DNA of 64,000 nucleotides from Paenibacillus sp. 32352. GTDB lineage: Bacteria > Bacillota > Bacilli > Paenibacillales > NBRC-103111. Positions 51,425 through 60,377 of this stretch are shown here, piece after piece (the stretch's first letter is position 1; each line of letters opens with the position of its first letter). The position numbers and the translations under genes are program-made. Location: the NCBI RefSeq assembly GCF_002042965.1, contig NZ_MZNT01000004.1:186001-250000 (forward strand), read 5' to 3'. Under the pieces are notes generated by a model that saw only the letters and a program-made list of their open reading frames with translations, was not told the origin of the DNA and did no database searches.

Positions 51425-52447
51425 ATGAAAGCAGCCAAAATTTACGGCCCTAAAGACATTCGAGTGGAGGATGCAGAAATTCCTGTACTGGAAGCTGGAA
51501 CGGCTAAAATCAAAGTAGAATTTGCCGGAATATGCGGAAGCGACATGCATGAATATATGGCCGGAATTTATCCAATGCGAACGCAGCCCGTGCTGGGTCA
51601 TGAATTTTCCGGTACTGTGGTTGAAGTCGCACCGGATGTTACTACCATTAAGGTTGGTGACAGAGTAGCCGTCGAGCCCTTGATCCCTTGCGGCAAATGC
51701 GACAATTGTAAAAGAGGTCTTGTGAATTTGTGCATCAGCCGTCAAGGATACGGCTATACTATATCCGGCGGTTTTGCCCAATATGTTGTTGTCAAGGAAG
51801 AAAATATATTCTTGCTACCCGAGCATATGAGCCTGGAGCTGGGTGCTCTTGTGGAGCCTACTGCCGTAGCCGTTCATGCCGTTCGGCAAAGCCAGCTTCG
51901 TCTTGGAGACAGCGCAGCTATCTTTGGTGCAGGTCCAATCGGGCTGCTGCTGCTGCAAGCCGTAAAAGCGGCCGGAGCAAGCCGTATCTATGTCGTGGAG
52001 GTTTCCGAGGAACGCAGACAAAAGGCAATGGAGCTTGGAGCTACAGTAACTCTCAACCCTATGGAAGTCGACGCCACCCAATTTATTCTCGATGAGACTC
52101 GAGGCGGTGTAGATGTAGCCTTTGACGCCGCAGGTGTTCAAGCCACCTTCCAATCCGGGGTCCGTGCCGTACGTCCGTATGGAGAGTTCAAAATTGTGAG
52201 CGTATGGGAAAAACCCGTCACCTTCGATCCGAATACCATCGTACGTACCGAAGCAAAAATTAGCGGCTCTTATGCTTATATCCGTCTGTTCCCCGAGGTC
52301 ATTCGTTTGTTAGCTGACGGAATCATTGACGGCAAAGCTGTCATTACCAGTATCATCGATCTGGACGACATTGTTGAAAAGGGCTTTGAGCTGTTGAGCC
52401 ATGATAAAAAACAATGCAAAATTCTCGTCAAGCCAAACCGGGATTAA
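51425..52447 (+). CDS. Zinc-dependent MDR dehydrogenase, butanediol/sorbitol dehydrogenase-like
   Basis: 340 residues. Catalytic zinc ligands are in AGICGSDMHEYMAG and GHEFSG; the structural zinc site has four cysteines in PCGKCDNCKRGLVNLC. The NAD-binding fold has GAGPIGLLLLQAVKAAGA. It resembles (R,R)-butanediol dehydrogenase and L-threonine/sorbitol dehydrogenases; the substrate is not decidable. GGAGC precedes the ATG. Possibly controlled by the adjacent LysR protein through the upstream repeats. Confidence 0.88.
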   Translation: MKAAKIYGPKDIRVEDAEIPVLEAGTAKIKVEFAGICGSDMHEYMAGIYPMRTQPVLGHEFSGTVVEVAPDVTTIKVGDRVAVEPLIPCGKCDNCKRGLVNLCISRQGYGYTISGGFAQYVVVKEENIFLLPEHMSLELGALVEPTAVAVHAVRQSQLRLGDSAAIFGAGPIGLLLLQAVKAAGASRIYVVEVSEERRQKAMELGATVTLNPMEVDATQFILDETRGGVDVAFDAAGVQATFQSGVRAVRPYGEFKIVSVWEKPVTFDPNTIVRTEAKISGSYAYIRLFPEVIRLLADGIIDGKAVITSIIDLDDIVEKGFELLSHDKKQCKILVKPNRD

Positions 52448-52465
52448 TTAACATAACAACCCCAA

Positions 52466-52505
52466 AGCCAGTGGAGTGTGCCGTTCACGCTCTGCTGGCT
52501 TTTCT
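52466..52505 (+). terminator. Intrinsic terminator of the MDR dehydrogenase gene
   Basis: AAAGCCAG-GAGTG / CACGCTC-CTGGCTTTT stem. Confidence 0.85.
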
Positions 52506-52612
52506 TGTTTTGGCTGCCTCCTATGATTATGGTTTTATTCGCCTGGCAGGCGAACGGTATGATATAGTATTTTTATACATAAGGATTTTTTGTCGCTCAG
52601 GAGGATATGGAC

Positions 52613-53248
52613 ATGACTTTCGAAGGTTTTCAGCAAGAGGATTTTGACGTATTCGCTATCCCCGGCCTGGAGGGCCGAATGCAAGGGATCCAGCAAAGAA
52701 TTCAGCCCAAGTTCAAGGCTATAGGAGATGCGCTGTGTGATGAAACGGCTATGCTCGCCGGGGACGAAATGTTCCTGCACATCGCCAAGCACGCCCGGCG
52801 TACGGTTAACGCCCCTGTAGACACCTGGATGGCCATTTGTCATAACAAACGGGGATATAAGATGTACCCCCATTTCCAGGTAGGGCTTTTCGATGATCGC
52901 GTATTTATATGGCTTGCCCTTATCTATGAGCTCCCTGCAAAACAAAATATAGCCCAAGCGTACCTGAATGAATTCGACGAATTTCGTTCGGCGATTCCGG
53001 ATTCTTATAAGCTATCGTTCGACCACATGCAAAAAGATGCCGTTACGATCAGCGAACTGAGCGATACCGAGCTGCAAAAGGCGCTGGAGAGATTCCGTGA
53101 CGTCAAGAAGGCCGAGCTGCTGATCGGTCTCAGCCTGTCATCCGCCGATCCCGTACTTTCCAACGGCCCGCAATTTCTTGAGCTCGTGCGAAACACTTTT
53201 CAAACATTAATGCCGCTGTACCAAATAGCCAGAAAGGCTTCCAACTAA
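52613..53248 (+). CDS. yktB: YktB family (DUF1054) protein
   Basis: 211 residues; the ATG at 52613 gives 8-base spacing to AGGAGG, whereas the ATG at 52607 is too close. FDVFAIPGLEGRMQGIQQRIQPKF, HIAKHARRTVNAPVDTWMAI, GYKMYPHFQVGLFDDRVFIW and the length match the UPF0637/YktB family of Firmicutes, cytoplasmic proteins of unknown function. Monocistronic. Confidence 0.85.
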   Translation: MTFEGFQQEDFDVFAIPGLEGRMQGIQQRIQPKFKAIGDALCDETAMLAGDEMFLHIAKHARRTVNAPVDTWMAICHNKRGYKMYPHFQVGLFDDRVFIWLALIYELPAKQNIAQAYLNEFDEFRSAIPDSYKLSFDHMQKDAVTISELSDTELQKALERFRDVKKAELLIGLSLSSADPVLSNGPQFLELVRNTFQTLMPLYQIARKASN

Positions 53249-53433
53249 TTCCTTTTCGTATAAAAGCCGCTGAAACTGCAAACTCTTAGTTTCGTAATGT
53301 TATACGAGCGTCTTAGAAAATTTATGTAGCACTAAGGTTCTCTTAAAGTAACATTAAGTTCATTTGCACACGCTATAACTTGGTTACCTCATCCAATGGG
53401 GGATCAAATTATTATGCGAAAGGCGGACAGAAG

Positions 53434-54165
53434 ATGAGAAGCGTTCATACGAACAGGGTTATTGTCACAAGCCTGGCTTTCACTTTACTGCTGAGCGGAG
53501 TCGCTCTCTCCGGGTCTAAGCAGCAAGCATTTGCCGATCCTTCGGAACGGACAACCCTTGAGCAGCAAGGGCCCACGGATCAGAAGCAGGACCGCGGCGA
53601 AAAAGGCAAGGAAGGCAAACATTTGGAGAAGGGCGAGCGCAGAGCCATCCCAATTCTCGAAGAGGCCGCTGCGATTCTAAATATGGATAAGGCCGCTCTC
53701 TCTGCTGCACTCAAAGAAAAGTCGCTTGTGGATATCGCAAAGGAAAAAGGAATCAGCGAGACGGATCTGATCAGCAAGCTGACAGCCGTTCGCAGCGGTA
53801 AAATCGATGAGGCGGTTAAAGCCGGCAAGCTGACAGCCGAGCAGGCCGAGAAGATGAAAGCCAATATGGACAAGCATCTGAAATTTATGGTGAACCATAA
53901 AGGCGGTTTCTGGCATGGCAAGCACGGTATGAAGCATAAGATGCTCCCGGCGCCGGACAAGCTTGCCGCGATTATCGGAATCTCGGAGGATCAGCTGAGA
54001 GCTGAGTTGAAGGAAGGCAAGTCCCTGGCCGAGGTCGCCGCTGACAAAGGCATGAATAAGGAGCAGCTGGTCGCCAAGATTAAGGAGGAAATGACTCCTT
54101 GGATCGAGAAAATGGTGGAGCACAAGCGCGGCTCTCCGCAAGAAAAAAGCAAGGAAGCTAAGTAA
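53434..54165 (+). CDS. Secreted lysine-rich protein with duplicated helical motif
   Basis: 243 residues from the ATG at 53434 (AAAGGCGG upstream). A signal peptide of about 30 residues ends near QQAFA. A Lys/Glu/Gln-rich stretch leads to two copies of a helix-turn-helix-like unit: LNMDKAALSAALKEKSLVDIAKEKGISETDLISKL (about 85-120) and IGISEDQLRAELKEGKSLAEVAADKGMNKEQLVAKI (about 180-215), with a His/Gly/Lys-rich linker (GGFWHGKHGMKHK) between. No named family recognised; related double-motif secreted proteins occur in Bacillales. Followed by a strong terminator. Confidence 0.75.
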   Translation: MRSVHTNRVIVTSLAFTLLLSGVALSGSKQQAFADPSERTTLEQQGPTDQKQDRGEKGKEGKHLEKGERRAIPILEEAAAILNMDKAALSAALKEKSLVDIAKEKGISETDLISKLTAVRSGKIDEAVKAGKLTAEQAEKMKANMDKHLKFMVNHKGGFWHGKHGMKHKMLPAPDKLAAIIGISEDQLRAELKEGKSLAEVAADKGMNKEQLVAKIKEEMTPWIEKMVEHKRGSPQEKSKEAK

Positions 54166-54198
54166 CCGTCCGTTCAACCCGAAAGGTTAAGGCAAACA

Positions 54199-54239
54199 CA
54201 GTCCTCCGCATTGGATATGACGGGGGACTGCTTTTTTTT
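54199..54239 (+). terminator. Intrinsic terminator of the 53434 gene
   Basis: CAGTCC-CCG / CGG-GGACTG stem followed by TTTTTTTT. Confidence 0.88.
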
Positions 54240-54332
54240 CGCAATTTCAGCAAAAAACGTGATTAATTTCACACTTCCGTCATCTTTTTCGTTTATAATG
54301 GAGAAAAGTGACAATCACAAGGAGTGCCTGCT

Positions 54333-55259
54333 ATGTTTCGCAATCGACCCATTAGAAAAAGCACATTGCTGCTGCTCGGCGCTGCCTTGCTAGCCGGAGG
54401 CATGCTGCTCCAGAGTTCGTTACCTAAGGATAGGACGGCAGCAGCGGCAGCGGCTCCCGATCCTTCAGCGGCCGTTCCTGTAAGCGGCGAGGCGGTCTAC
54501 CAACAGCACTGTCTGTCTTGTCATGCAGCGGATGGCAAAGGTTCTGGCAAATTCCCCGCCATAGCGAGCGATCATGTTAAGAAGAAGCTAGGCACGTACG
54601 ATAAAGCCTACGATTTTATTAGCCGTAACATGCCAGAAAGTGCACCCGGCTCCTTGACCGAAGACGAATACAAAGCCGTAAGCAAGTACGTGCTGTCTTT
54701 AAATGGTATTCCTACGGATTTTAGCGATATACAAGGCCACTGGGCTCAAAAAGAGATAACGGATTTATACGACAAAAAGTATATCGACGGTTATTTGGAC
54801 AAACAGACGGACAAGCTGGCCTTCAAGCCGGATCAGTACATTACCCGTGCCGAGTTTATCCGGTATTTTGTGAAAGCGAAGGAATTGTTTCTGTCCAACA
54901 GCACCGAAACTGAATTTACGGATATAGGCTCTAATAAGGAAGACCGGACTTATATTATTACGGCCGTAGAATACGGGCTTATTAACGGCTACCCGGATCA
55001 CACGTTTCGTCCGAACAATACGATAACGCGCGCTGAAATTTCGGCTATACTGTCACGAAGCGAAATGCTGAAGGCAGCTGCCTCTTCCCCATCTTTTAGC
55101 GATATACCGTCCGATTATTGGGCTGGAGAATCTATTAGTGCGGTTCAGGAAGCGCACCTATTTGACGGATACGAGGACGGAACGTTCCGTCCCGACCAGA
55201 AAATGACTCGCGCCGAGGCCGTCGCCGTCATTTACCGGCTGCTCCATCCTGCTGCCTAA
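54333..55259 (+). CDS. Monohaem c-type cytochrome fused to three S-layer homology domains
   Basis: 308 residues from the ATG at 54333 (AAGGAG, 8-base spacing). An N-terminal hydrophobic segment (about 11-30) is followed by an Ala/Pro linker, then a cytochrome c domain with haem-binding CLSCH (C60, C63, H64) and a likely axial Met at M100 (SRNMPES). Three SLH domains follow at about 130-180 (FSDIQGHWAQ...ITRAEF), 193-243 (FTDIG...ITRAEI) and 254-305 (FSDIP...MTRAEA). SLH domains bind pyruvylated secondary cell-wall polymers, so the protein should place a redox haem in the cell wall. No oxidase or other cytochrome gene is adjacent. Confidence 0.88.
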   Translation: MFRNRPIRKSTLLLLGAALLAGGMLLQSSLPKDRTAAAAAAPDPSAAVPVSGEAVYQQHCLSCHAADGKGSGKFPAIASDHVKKKLGTYDKAYDFISRNMPESAPGSLTEDEYKAVSKYVLSLNGIPTDFSDIQGHWAQKEITDLYDKKYIDGYLDKQTDKLAFKPDQYITRAEFIRYFVKAKELFLSNSTETEFTDIGSNKEDRTYIITAVEYGLINGYPDHTFRPNNTITRAEISAILSRSEMLKAAASSPSFSDIPSDYWAGESISAVQEAHLFDGYEDGTFRPDQKMTRAEAVAVIYRLLHPAA

Positions 55260-55267
55260 CAAAATAA

Positions 55268-55282
55268 CCCCACATTGTGGGG
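55268..55282 (+). terminator. Short hairpin after the SLH-cytochrome gene
   Basis: CCCCACA-TTG-TGGGG... stem 9 bases after the stop, without a proper T run; weak. Confidence 0.35.
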
Positions 55283-55390
55283 CCAGATTGTTAAAAACCT
55301 AGTTTTACGTGAACCATGCTACAGAGGTTCGATTCAGGGGGATTGCATGGAACCATCCTTTTATGCTAGAGAAAGCCTATAATGCAAAAG

Positions 55391-55427
55391 AAAGCCGCAG
55401 TCGCTCCCTTGAAGCGCCTGCGGCTTT
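55391..55427. terminator. Terminator of the MFS gene, possibly bidirectional
   Basis: AAAGCCGCAG-GC / GC-CTGCGGCTTT stem with A and T on either side, just beyond the MFS stop. Confidence 0.8.
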
Positions 55428-55443
55428 CCTAGCGTTATGAAGC

Positions 55444-56637
55444 TTAAGCTCTTTGTCCGAGCGAAGCGGTTTCCTTGTCAATAACCATGAACCGGTAAAG
55501 CAAATACAGCGCTGCCACAGACAAAATTGCCCCCGTGTAGAACGGAAGGTTCATGCTGTACTGATAGATTCCAGCTCCTAGCAGAGGTCCTGTGATGCGG
55601 CCCAAGCTGTCCATAGAGGAGCTGAGTCCGGAAGCAACCCCCTGTCCGACCTTCGTTTTCTGGGTGATCAGCGAAGTCACACAAGGACGAATCAATGCAT
55701 TGCCTGCGCCGAATACCGACAGGTAGATGGAAGCGGTCACCAGGCTGCTCGAGAATAAGATCAGCACGAAGCCGATGGCGGACAAGATCAAGCCGAGCCC
55801 AACAACGCGCGCCTCATCGCCTCTTTTAATGAATCTTCGCACCACCCCGCCCTGAATCAATGCACCGACAACGCCGCTCACCGCGAACATGATGCCCAGG
55901 TCAAGCGAAGAAGCTCCTATCTTGTCCTTTTCGAACAAGAGCAGCGTCGCTTCAAGCCCGGCCAGAGTGAATGAAACGAAGAAGGACAGCACGTATAAAT
56001 ATTTGAGCGAGCCGACAAAGGCCGACCAGCGCGAAGGCTTGGCCTCTCCTGCTTGCGGCTTGCGCCGCTTCTCTTCGCTTAAGGATTCCGGCAGCATGAC
56101 CAAGGCAAACAGGAAGGTCAGCAATGCCAGGATGGAGGAAGAGAAGAAGGGAACCTGAAAGCCCCAGTGGCTTAAGATCCCGCCCACCGCAGGGCCGAAA
56201 ATAAAGCCAAGCCCGATGGACATGCCGACAAGCCCCATGCCCTTGGTACGGTTCTCTTCCGTCGTAATATCAGCCACATAAGCTACAGCGCATGCGGTTG
56301 CCGCTCCGGAAAACAGCCCGCCCAGAATGCGGGACACATACATCAGCAGCAAATTGCCGTCCGCCAGCCCGAATATAAGAAAGCTCGCGCTGAATCCCAG
56401 CGTTCCGATCATAATTAGCGGCCTTCTGCCGATCCGGTCCGAGATGCTGCCCCAAATGGGCGACATGAGAAAGGAAGCCAAGGAGTAGATCGACAGCAGC
56501 ATGCCTAAATGAAAGCTGCTAGCTCCAGAGCTTGTCACCGCATCGGGAAGCACCGGAATGATGATGCCGAAGCCGATAAATATCGTCATCAGCAGTACCA
56601 TAATGATGGCCAGCTGTTTTTTCATAGTGTTATCCAT
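55444..56637 (-). CDS. MFS drug-efflux-type transporter
   Basis: 397 residues, twelve predicted membrane helices. Opening IIMVLLMTIFIGFGIIIPVLPD and motif A GSISDRIGRRPLIMIG after helix 2 place it in the DHA1 family with TetA, NorA and Bmr. The motif C region reads GIGLGFIFGPAVGG-like (SIGLGFIFGPAVGGIL). A long charged loop after helix 6 (ESLSEEKRRKPQ) divides the two halves. The substrate is unknown. Monocistronic, divergent from speA. Confidence 0.9.
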   Translation of the reverse strand: MDNTMKKQLAIIMVLLMTIFIGFGIIIPVLPDAVTSSGASSFHLGMLLSIYSLASFLMSPIWGSISDRIGRRPLIMIGTLGFSASFLIFGLADGNLLLMYVSRILGGLFSGAATACAVAYVADITTEENRTKGMGLVGMSIGLGFIFGPAVGGILSHWGFQVPFFSSSILALLTFLFALVMLPESLSEEKRRKPQAGEAKPSRWSAFVGSLKYLYVLSFFVSFTLAGLEATLLLFEKDKIGASSLDLGIMFAVSGVVGALIQGGVVRRFIKRGDEARVVGLGLILSAIGFVLILFSSSLVTASIYLSVFGAGNALIRPCVTSLITQKTKVGQGVASGLSSSMDSLGRITGPLLGAGIYQYSMNLPFYTGAILSVAALYLLYRFMVIDKETASLGQRA

Positions 56638-56904
56638 TGCCCCCCAATATATAGTTATACTGCTATGGTATCATAACTTTTTTCCATAGGGAAATCTTCT
56701 CAGCGAAGATTAACAATTTGGACAAAACCGCCGGAGGATGCATGTTCTTTGCCCTTCCGCTTCCTGAAATCCCTTCCAACTTTGGACGCTCCTCCAGACA
56801 TCAAAAAATCCTCTTGCATCCCTATCCCATTATGGTTTAGTATAACTTAGTTGGGGTCCCATACCGGACCTCTTCCCGTATTTATTTTACTATGAAAGGT
56901 AGGC

Positions 56905-58380
56905 ATGACAGTGGATCATCAACGTACTCCTCTTTTTACTGCGTTAAAGCAGCACGCAGAGCATAACCCCGTTCAATTCCATATTCCAGGCCATAAAAAA
57001 GGAGTCGGGATGGACCCGGAGTTCCGGCATTTTATCGGAGACAACGCCCTGTCCATCGACCTTATCAATATAGCACCACTGGATGATCTGCATCAGCCGA
57101 CCGGTGTCATTGAGGAAGCTCAGAAGCTTGCCGCCGACGCTTTTGGTGCCGATTATACGTTCTTTTCCGTTCAAGGTACGAGCGGCGCCATCATGACAAT
57201 GATCTTAACCGTCTGCTCTCAGGGAGACAAAATCATTGTACCGCGGAACGTACATAAGTCCATTATGTCCGCGATCATTTTCGCAGGAGCCAAGCCTGTC
57301 TTTATTTCACCCGTCCGTGATGAAAACCTGGGAATCGATCATGGAATTACTACCCGCTCCGTTAAACGGGCTCTTGAGAAGCATCCTGATGCCAAAGCCG
57401 TTCTCGTCATCAATCCAACATATTATGGCGTGTGTGCCAACCTGAAGGAGATCGTCGACCTCGTTCACAGCTACAATATACCCGTATTGGTAGACGAGGC
57501 TCATGGAGTACTGATTCATTTTAACGACAAGCTGCCTATGTCTGCTATGAGCGCAGGGGCTGATATGGCTGCAACCAGCGTTCATAAGCTGGGCGGCTCG
57601 ATGACGCAAAGCTCCGTTCTTAATATCAAGGAAGGCCGGGTCAATGTGCGCCGTGCCAAAACTATCATCAGCATGCTGACTACGACTTCGACCTCGTACG
57701 TCCTTCTGGCTTCGCTCGATGCGGCCCGCCGCCATTTGGCTTTGAACGGTAAGGCCCTTGCCGACCATGCGATCGAATTGGCGCAATATGCCCGCAAATC
57801 GATTAATGAAATTCCGGGGCTTAGCTGCTTTGGGGAAGAAATTCTCGGTACGGAAGCAACCTATGACTATGACCCGACCAAAGTGAACATCCATGTTAGG
57901 CACTTGGGCATCACCGGTTATGATGCGGAGAACTGGCTTCGTGAGCATTACAATATTGAAGTCGAGCTAAGCGATTTATATAACATCTTGTGTCTCATCA
58001 CTCCCGGAGATACCCAAGACAACGTCGATATATTGCTGACCGCGCTAAGAGAGCTTTCCAAACAAAATTATAATATAAGGGAAGTCAACGAGCTGGTCAT
58101 CAAAATTCCAAAAATTCCTCAGCTCACCTTAACGCCGCGGGATGCGTTCTACGGCGATACGGAAGTCGTTCCTTTCAAGGAGTCTGCTGACCGGATCATT
58201 GCGGAATTTATCTACGTATACCCTCCTGGAATTCCGATTTTGCTGCCGGGTGAGGTTATCTCTCAGGATTTGATCGATTACATTACCGAGCATGTGGAAG
58301 TAGGCCTTCCGGTCAAGGGCCCGGAAGACAGAAGCATTCAGAATGTAAAGGTCATAGTAGAAACTCAAGCGATTTTCTAA
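56905..58380 (+). CDS. speA: Arginine decarboxylase (aminotransferase-fold Orn/Lys/Arg decarboxylase)
   Basis: 491 residues, matching Bacillus SpeA (about 490). PLP enzyme that makes agmatine for polyamine synthesis. QFHIPGHKKGVGMDPEF near the N-terminus, LFGADYTFFSVQGTSGA-like segment, VDEAHGV (cofactor Asp) and SVHKLGGSMTQSS with the PLP lysine are diagnostic. The C-terminus has YPPGIPILLPGE. Other members (YaaO, lysine decarboxylase) share these motifs. No speE/speB is adjacent. AAAGGTAGG precedes the ATG. Confidence 0.88.
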   Translation: MTVDHQRTPLFTALKQHAEHNPVQFHIPGHKKGVGMDPEFRHFIGDNALSIDLINIAPLDDLHQPTGVIEEAQKLAADAFGADYTFFSVQGTSGAIMTMILTVCSQGDKIIVPRNVHKSIMSAIIFAGAKPVFISPVRDENLGIDHGITTRSVKRALEKHPDAKAVLVINPTYYGVCANLKEIVDLVHSYNIPVLVDEAHGVLIHFNDKLPMSAMSAGADMAATSVHKLGGSMTQSSVLNIKEGRVNVRRAKTIISMLTTTSTSYVLLASLDAARRHLALNGKALADHAIELAQYARKSINEIPGLSCFGEEILGTEATYDYDPTKVNIHVRHLGITGYDAENWLREHYNIEVELSDLYNILCLITPGDTQDNVDILLTALRELSKQNYNIREVNELVIKIPKIPQLTLTPRDAFYGDTEVVPFKESADRIIAEFIYVYPPGIPILLPGEVISQDLIDYITEHVEVGLPVKGPEDRSIQNVKVIVETQAIF

Positions 58381-58394
58381 TGCTAATAAAGACA

Positions 58395-58436
58395 GAAGGG
58401 AACACGGCCATGAACGTCGTGTTCCCTTCCTTTATA
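58395..58436. terminator. Bidirectional terminator between speA and the HAD gene
   Basis: GAAGGGAACACG / CGTGTTCCCTTC perfect stem followed by CTTTATA. Confidence 0.85.
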
Positions 58437-58444
58437 TCCCGTCC

Positions 58445-59251
58445 TTACACTTGAGATTCCAGCCATTCGATCACATCAGCGACGGCATGCTCATTATGAT
58501 GCTTGCAGGACCGATTGCTTACTTCCACAAGCGATGGATGCGCATTGGCTACGGCAACGCCGACCCCTGCTCTGCGAAGCATCTCCAGATCATTTAAATG
58601 GTCTCCCATCGCAATACAGCGAGAACGTTCGATTCCCGTCATGCTCATAAGCTCTTCCAAGGCATGTCCCTTGGTCGTTTCTGCCGGTAATATTTCCAGG
58701 TATTTGTCGTCAGACCGCACCCAGGTAAAATGGTCGCTGAATTGCTGAACATAGCTTTCCACCTCATCCAGATGCTCCGGCTCCCAAGCAAGAAGTACCT
58801 TCAACCATGGATCTGTCAGCTGATGCATGTCTTCAGTCAACGGTCTCCTGAAATTCTCCATTCGCCGATGATGCTCTGTCATTCGATTCTCGCGAAGAAA
58901 GAACGGATCGCTGCCGCAGTACACCTCTACGCCAATCTCAGGAAATTGCCGCATAACCTGCTCCAGCACCGGCATCACGGTTCTGTCCAGCGTACGCTGC
59001 CAGACGACCTTGTCCGTCGAGAAATCGTAAATCACGGAGCCGTTATATAATATGGCCGGCGCACCAATAGGCAGAACATCGGCGAAGCGCTTTACCGAGC
59101 CTGCAATTCTTCCTGTTGCTAATGTAAAGAGTCCGCCTTCTGCAACGAATCGTTCGATCGCACTCCTATTTTCTTCACTAATTGATTTGCTGCTGTCCAA
59201 TAAAGTACCGTCCATATCGCTTACCAGCAAATAGCCTTCAAATCGTTTCAT
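58445..59251 (-). CDS. Cof-type HAD-IIB family hydrolase
   Basis: 268 residues. Motif I SDMDGTLLD (about 12-20) with the nucleophile Asp, motif II TLATGR, a C2B cap, motif III lysine in ETTKGHAL and motif IV MGDHLNDLEML. The family dephosphorylates sugar phosphates, flavin precursors and similar metabolites; the substrate is unassigned. Monocistronic and convergent with speA. Confidence 0.92.
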   Translation of the reverse strand: MKRFEGYLLVSDMDGTLLDSSKSISEENRSAIERFVAEGGLFTLATGRIAGSVKRFADVLPIGAPAILYNGSVIYDFSTDKVVWQRTLDRTVMPVLEQVMRQFPEIGVEVYCGSDPFFLRENRMTEHHRRMENFRRPLTEDMHQLTDPWLKVLLAWEPEHLDEVESYVQQFSDHFTWVRSDDKYLEILPAETTKGHALEELMSMTGIERSRCIAMGDHLNDLEMLRRAGVGVAVANAHPSLVEVSNRSCKHHNEHAVADVIEWLESQV

Positions 59252-59408
59252 TCCTGCGGTCTCCTCTCCCTGCTCCTAACATGTTGATAGTTTCTCCATA
59301 ATGATACAATGCTTGATCATATTGTCAATCCAACCTTGAAATGCTATGATGGTCTTATTATGATTGTGAAACCCTTTCCAGTCCATCTTACAGGCAGGTG
59401 TATCGGTT

Positions 59409-59828
59409 ATGGCTCAAAGCGCTTATATAAAGTTTGTAGAAGGCTCCACCGTTTCTTCCGTAACTTTGGATGAATTGAAAGATCAATTGCTGCATTACAA
59501 AGAGCAGCTGAATCTCACCGGCAAGCAGCTGGGGTGGGATTATGAAGATGCCGGTTTCCCGTACAGCATAGAGTCCAAGCCCGAAGGCGAGGGCAAATGG
59601 TTTTACCTCAAAGGCAAGAACGCCTTGTACAAATATATCGTCATGGGGTCAGGCAAAGACCAGCATACGGATCAGGAACGGCACTATATTCAAGTCGTTC
59701 TTCCAGACGATTGTACGCATGGGGACAGATCCAAGGGCAACGAGTTTTGTAAATATTTAGCCAAGCTTTGGAAAGCCGAGCTTCATCTATTCAATGGACG
59801 TATTATGTACTTCAATCCGCGCAAGTAA
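59409..59828 (+). CDS. DUF1885-like conserved hypothetical protein
   Basis: 139 residues, soluble. AQSAYIKFVEGSTVSSVTLDELKDQLLHYKEQ, GKQLGWDYEDAGFPYSIE, KWFYLKGKNALYKYIVMG and IQVVLPDDCTHGDRSKGNEFCKYLAKLW resemble the DUF1885 family of Bacillales, for which no function is known. Family assignment is from memory and moderately certain. Monocistronic. Confidence 0.7.
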   Translation: MAQSAYIKFVEGSTVSSVTLDELKDQLLHYKEQLNLTGKQLGWDYEDAGFPYSIESKPEGEGKWFYLKGKNALYKYIVMGSGKDQHTDQERHYIQVVLPDDCTHGDRSKGNEFCKYLAKLWKAELHLFNGRIMYFNPRK

Positions 59829-59943
59829 TTCCCGTCCTAGCGTGTCTGCGTGTAAGCTCCCTTCATGAACTGGAGCGGTGCTTTAAGTGGATTCATGTAA
59901 AACGGCAAGGCTTCCTGTCCAATTTCATAAACACTACAATGTT

Positions 59944-59977
59944 AAAAAACCTTCTTGCTTCGGCAAGAAGGTTTTGC
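59944..59977. terminator. Intrinsic terminator after the DUF1292 gene
   Basis: AAAACCTTCTTGC / GCAAGAAGGTTTT stem with a CTTCGG-type loop, adjacent to the stop at 59981. Confidence 0.9.
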
Positions 59978-59980
59978 TCA

Positions 59981-60280
59981 TTATTCGTTTGCTTGCTCTT
60001 CAATAATCTGATTGTAAATCTGAACCACGCGGTCCCATTCTTCCTCGTCCTCGATGCTGGCGAGATAAGCCTCGTCATCTTCTTCCTCGATTCGGAAAAT
60101 AACCCCGTCCGCTTCCGGATCATTGCGGTCCAGCAAGACTGCATAAGGCTGGTCGCTTGCCTCAAACGTATATACCATAACCATTTCATGCTCAACGCCG
60201 TCTTTATCTGTTACGATAAAAATATCGTCTTCGTGATCGTGGTCATGATCACAGTTCTCATCGTGTATGTGATCGCTCAT
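59981..60280 (-). CDS. DUF1292 family protein
   Basis: 99 very acidic residues. The N-terminus is a His/Asp-rich metal-binding-like stretch (HIHDENCDHDHDHEDD); the rest is DUF1292: DIFIVTDKDGVEHEMVMVYTFEASDQPYAVLL and EEDDEAYLASIEDEEEWDRVVQIYN. Related to Bacillus YrzB, usually beside yrrK/ruvX, but here it stands alone. Function unknown; the His-rich head may bind zinc or nickel. Confidence 0.85.
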   Translation of the reverse strand: MSDHIHDENCDHDHDHEDDIFIVTDKDGVEHEMVMVYTFEASDQPYAVLLDRNDPEADGVIFRIEEEDDEAYLASIEDEEEWDRVVQIYNQIIEEQANE

Positions 60281-60377
60281 GGGAAAACCTCATTTCATCT
60301 AAATTAGTCATCCCTCGTATGGTAACACGTTTCGTAGGTTGAGGTCAATGTAAGACAGCTTGGCCTTCGGGTTTCCT

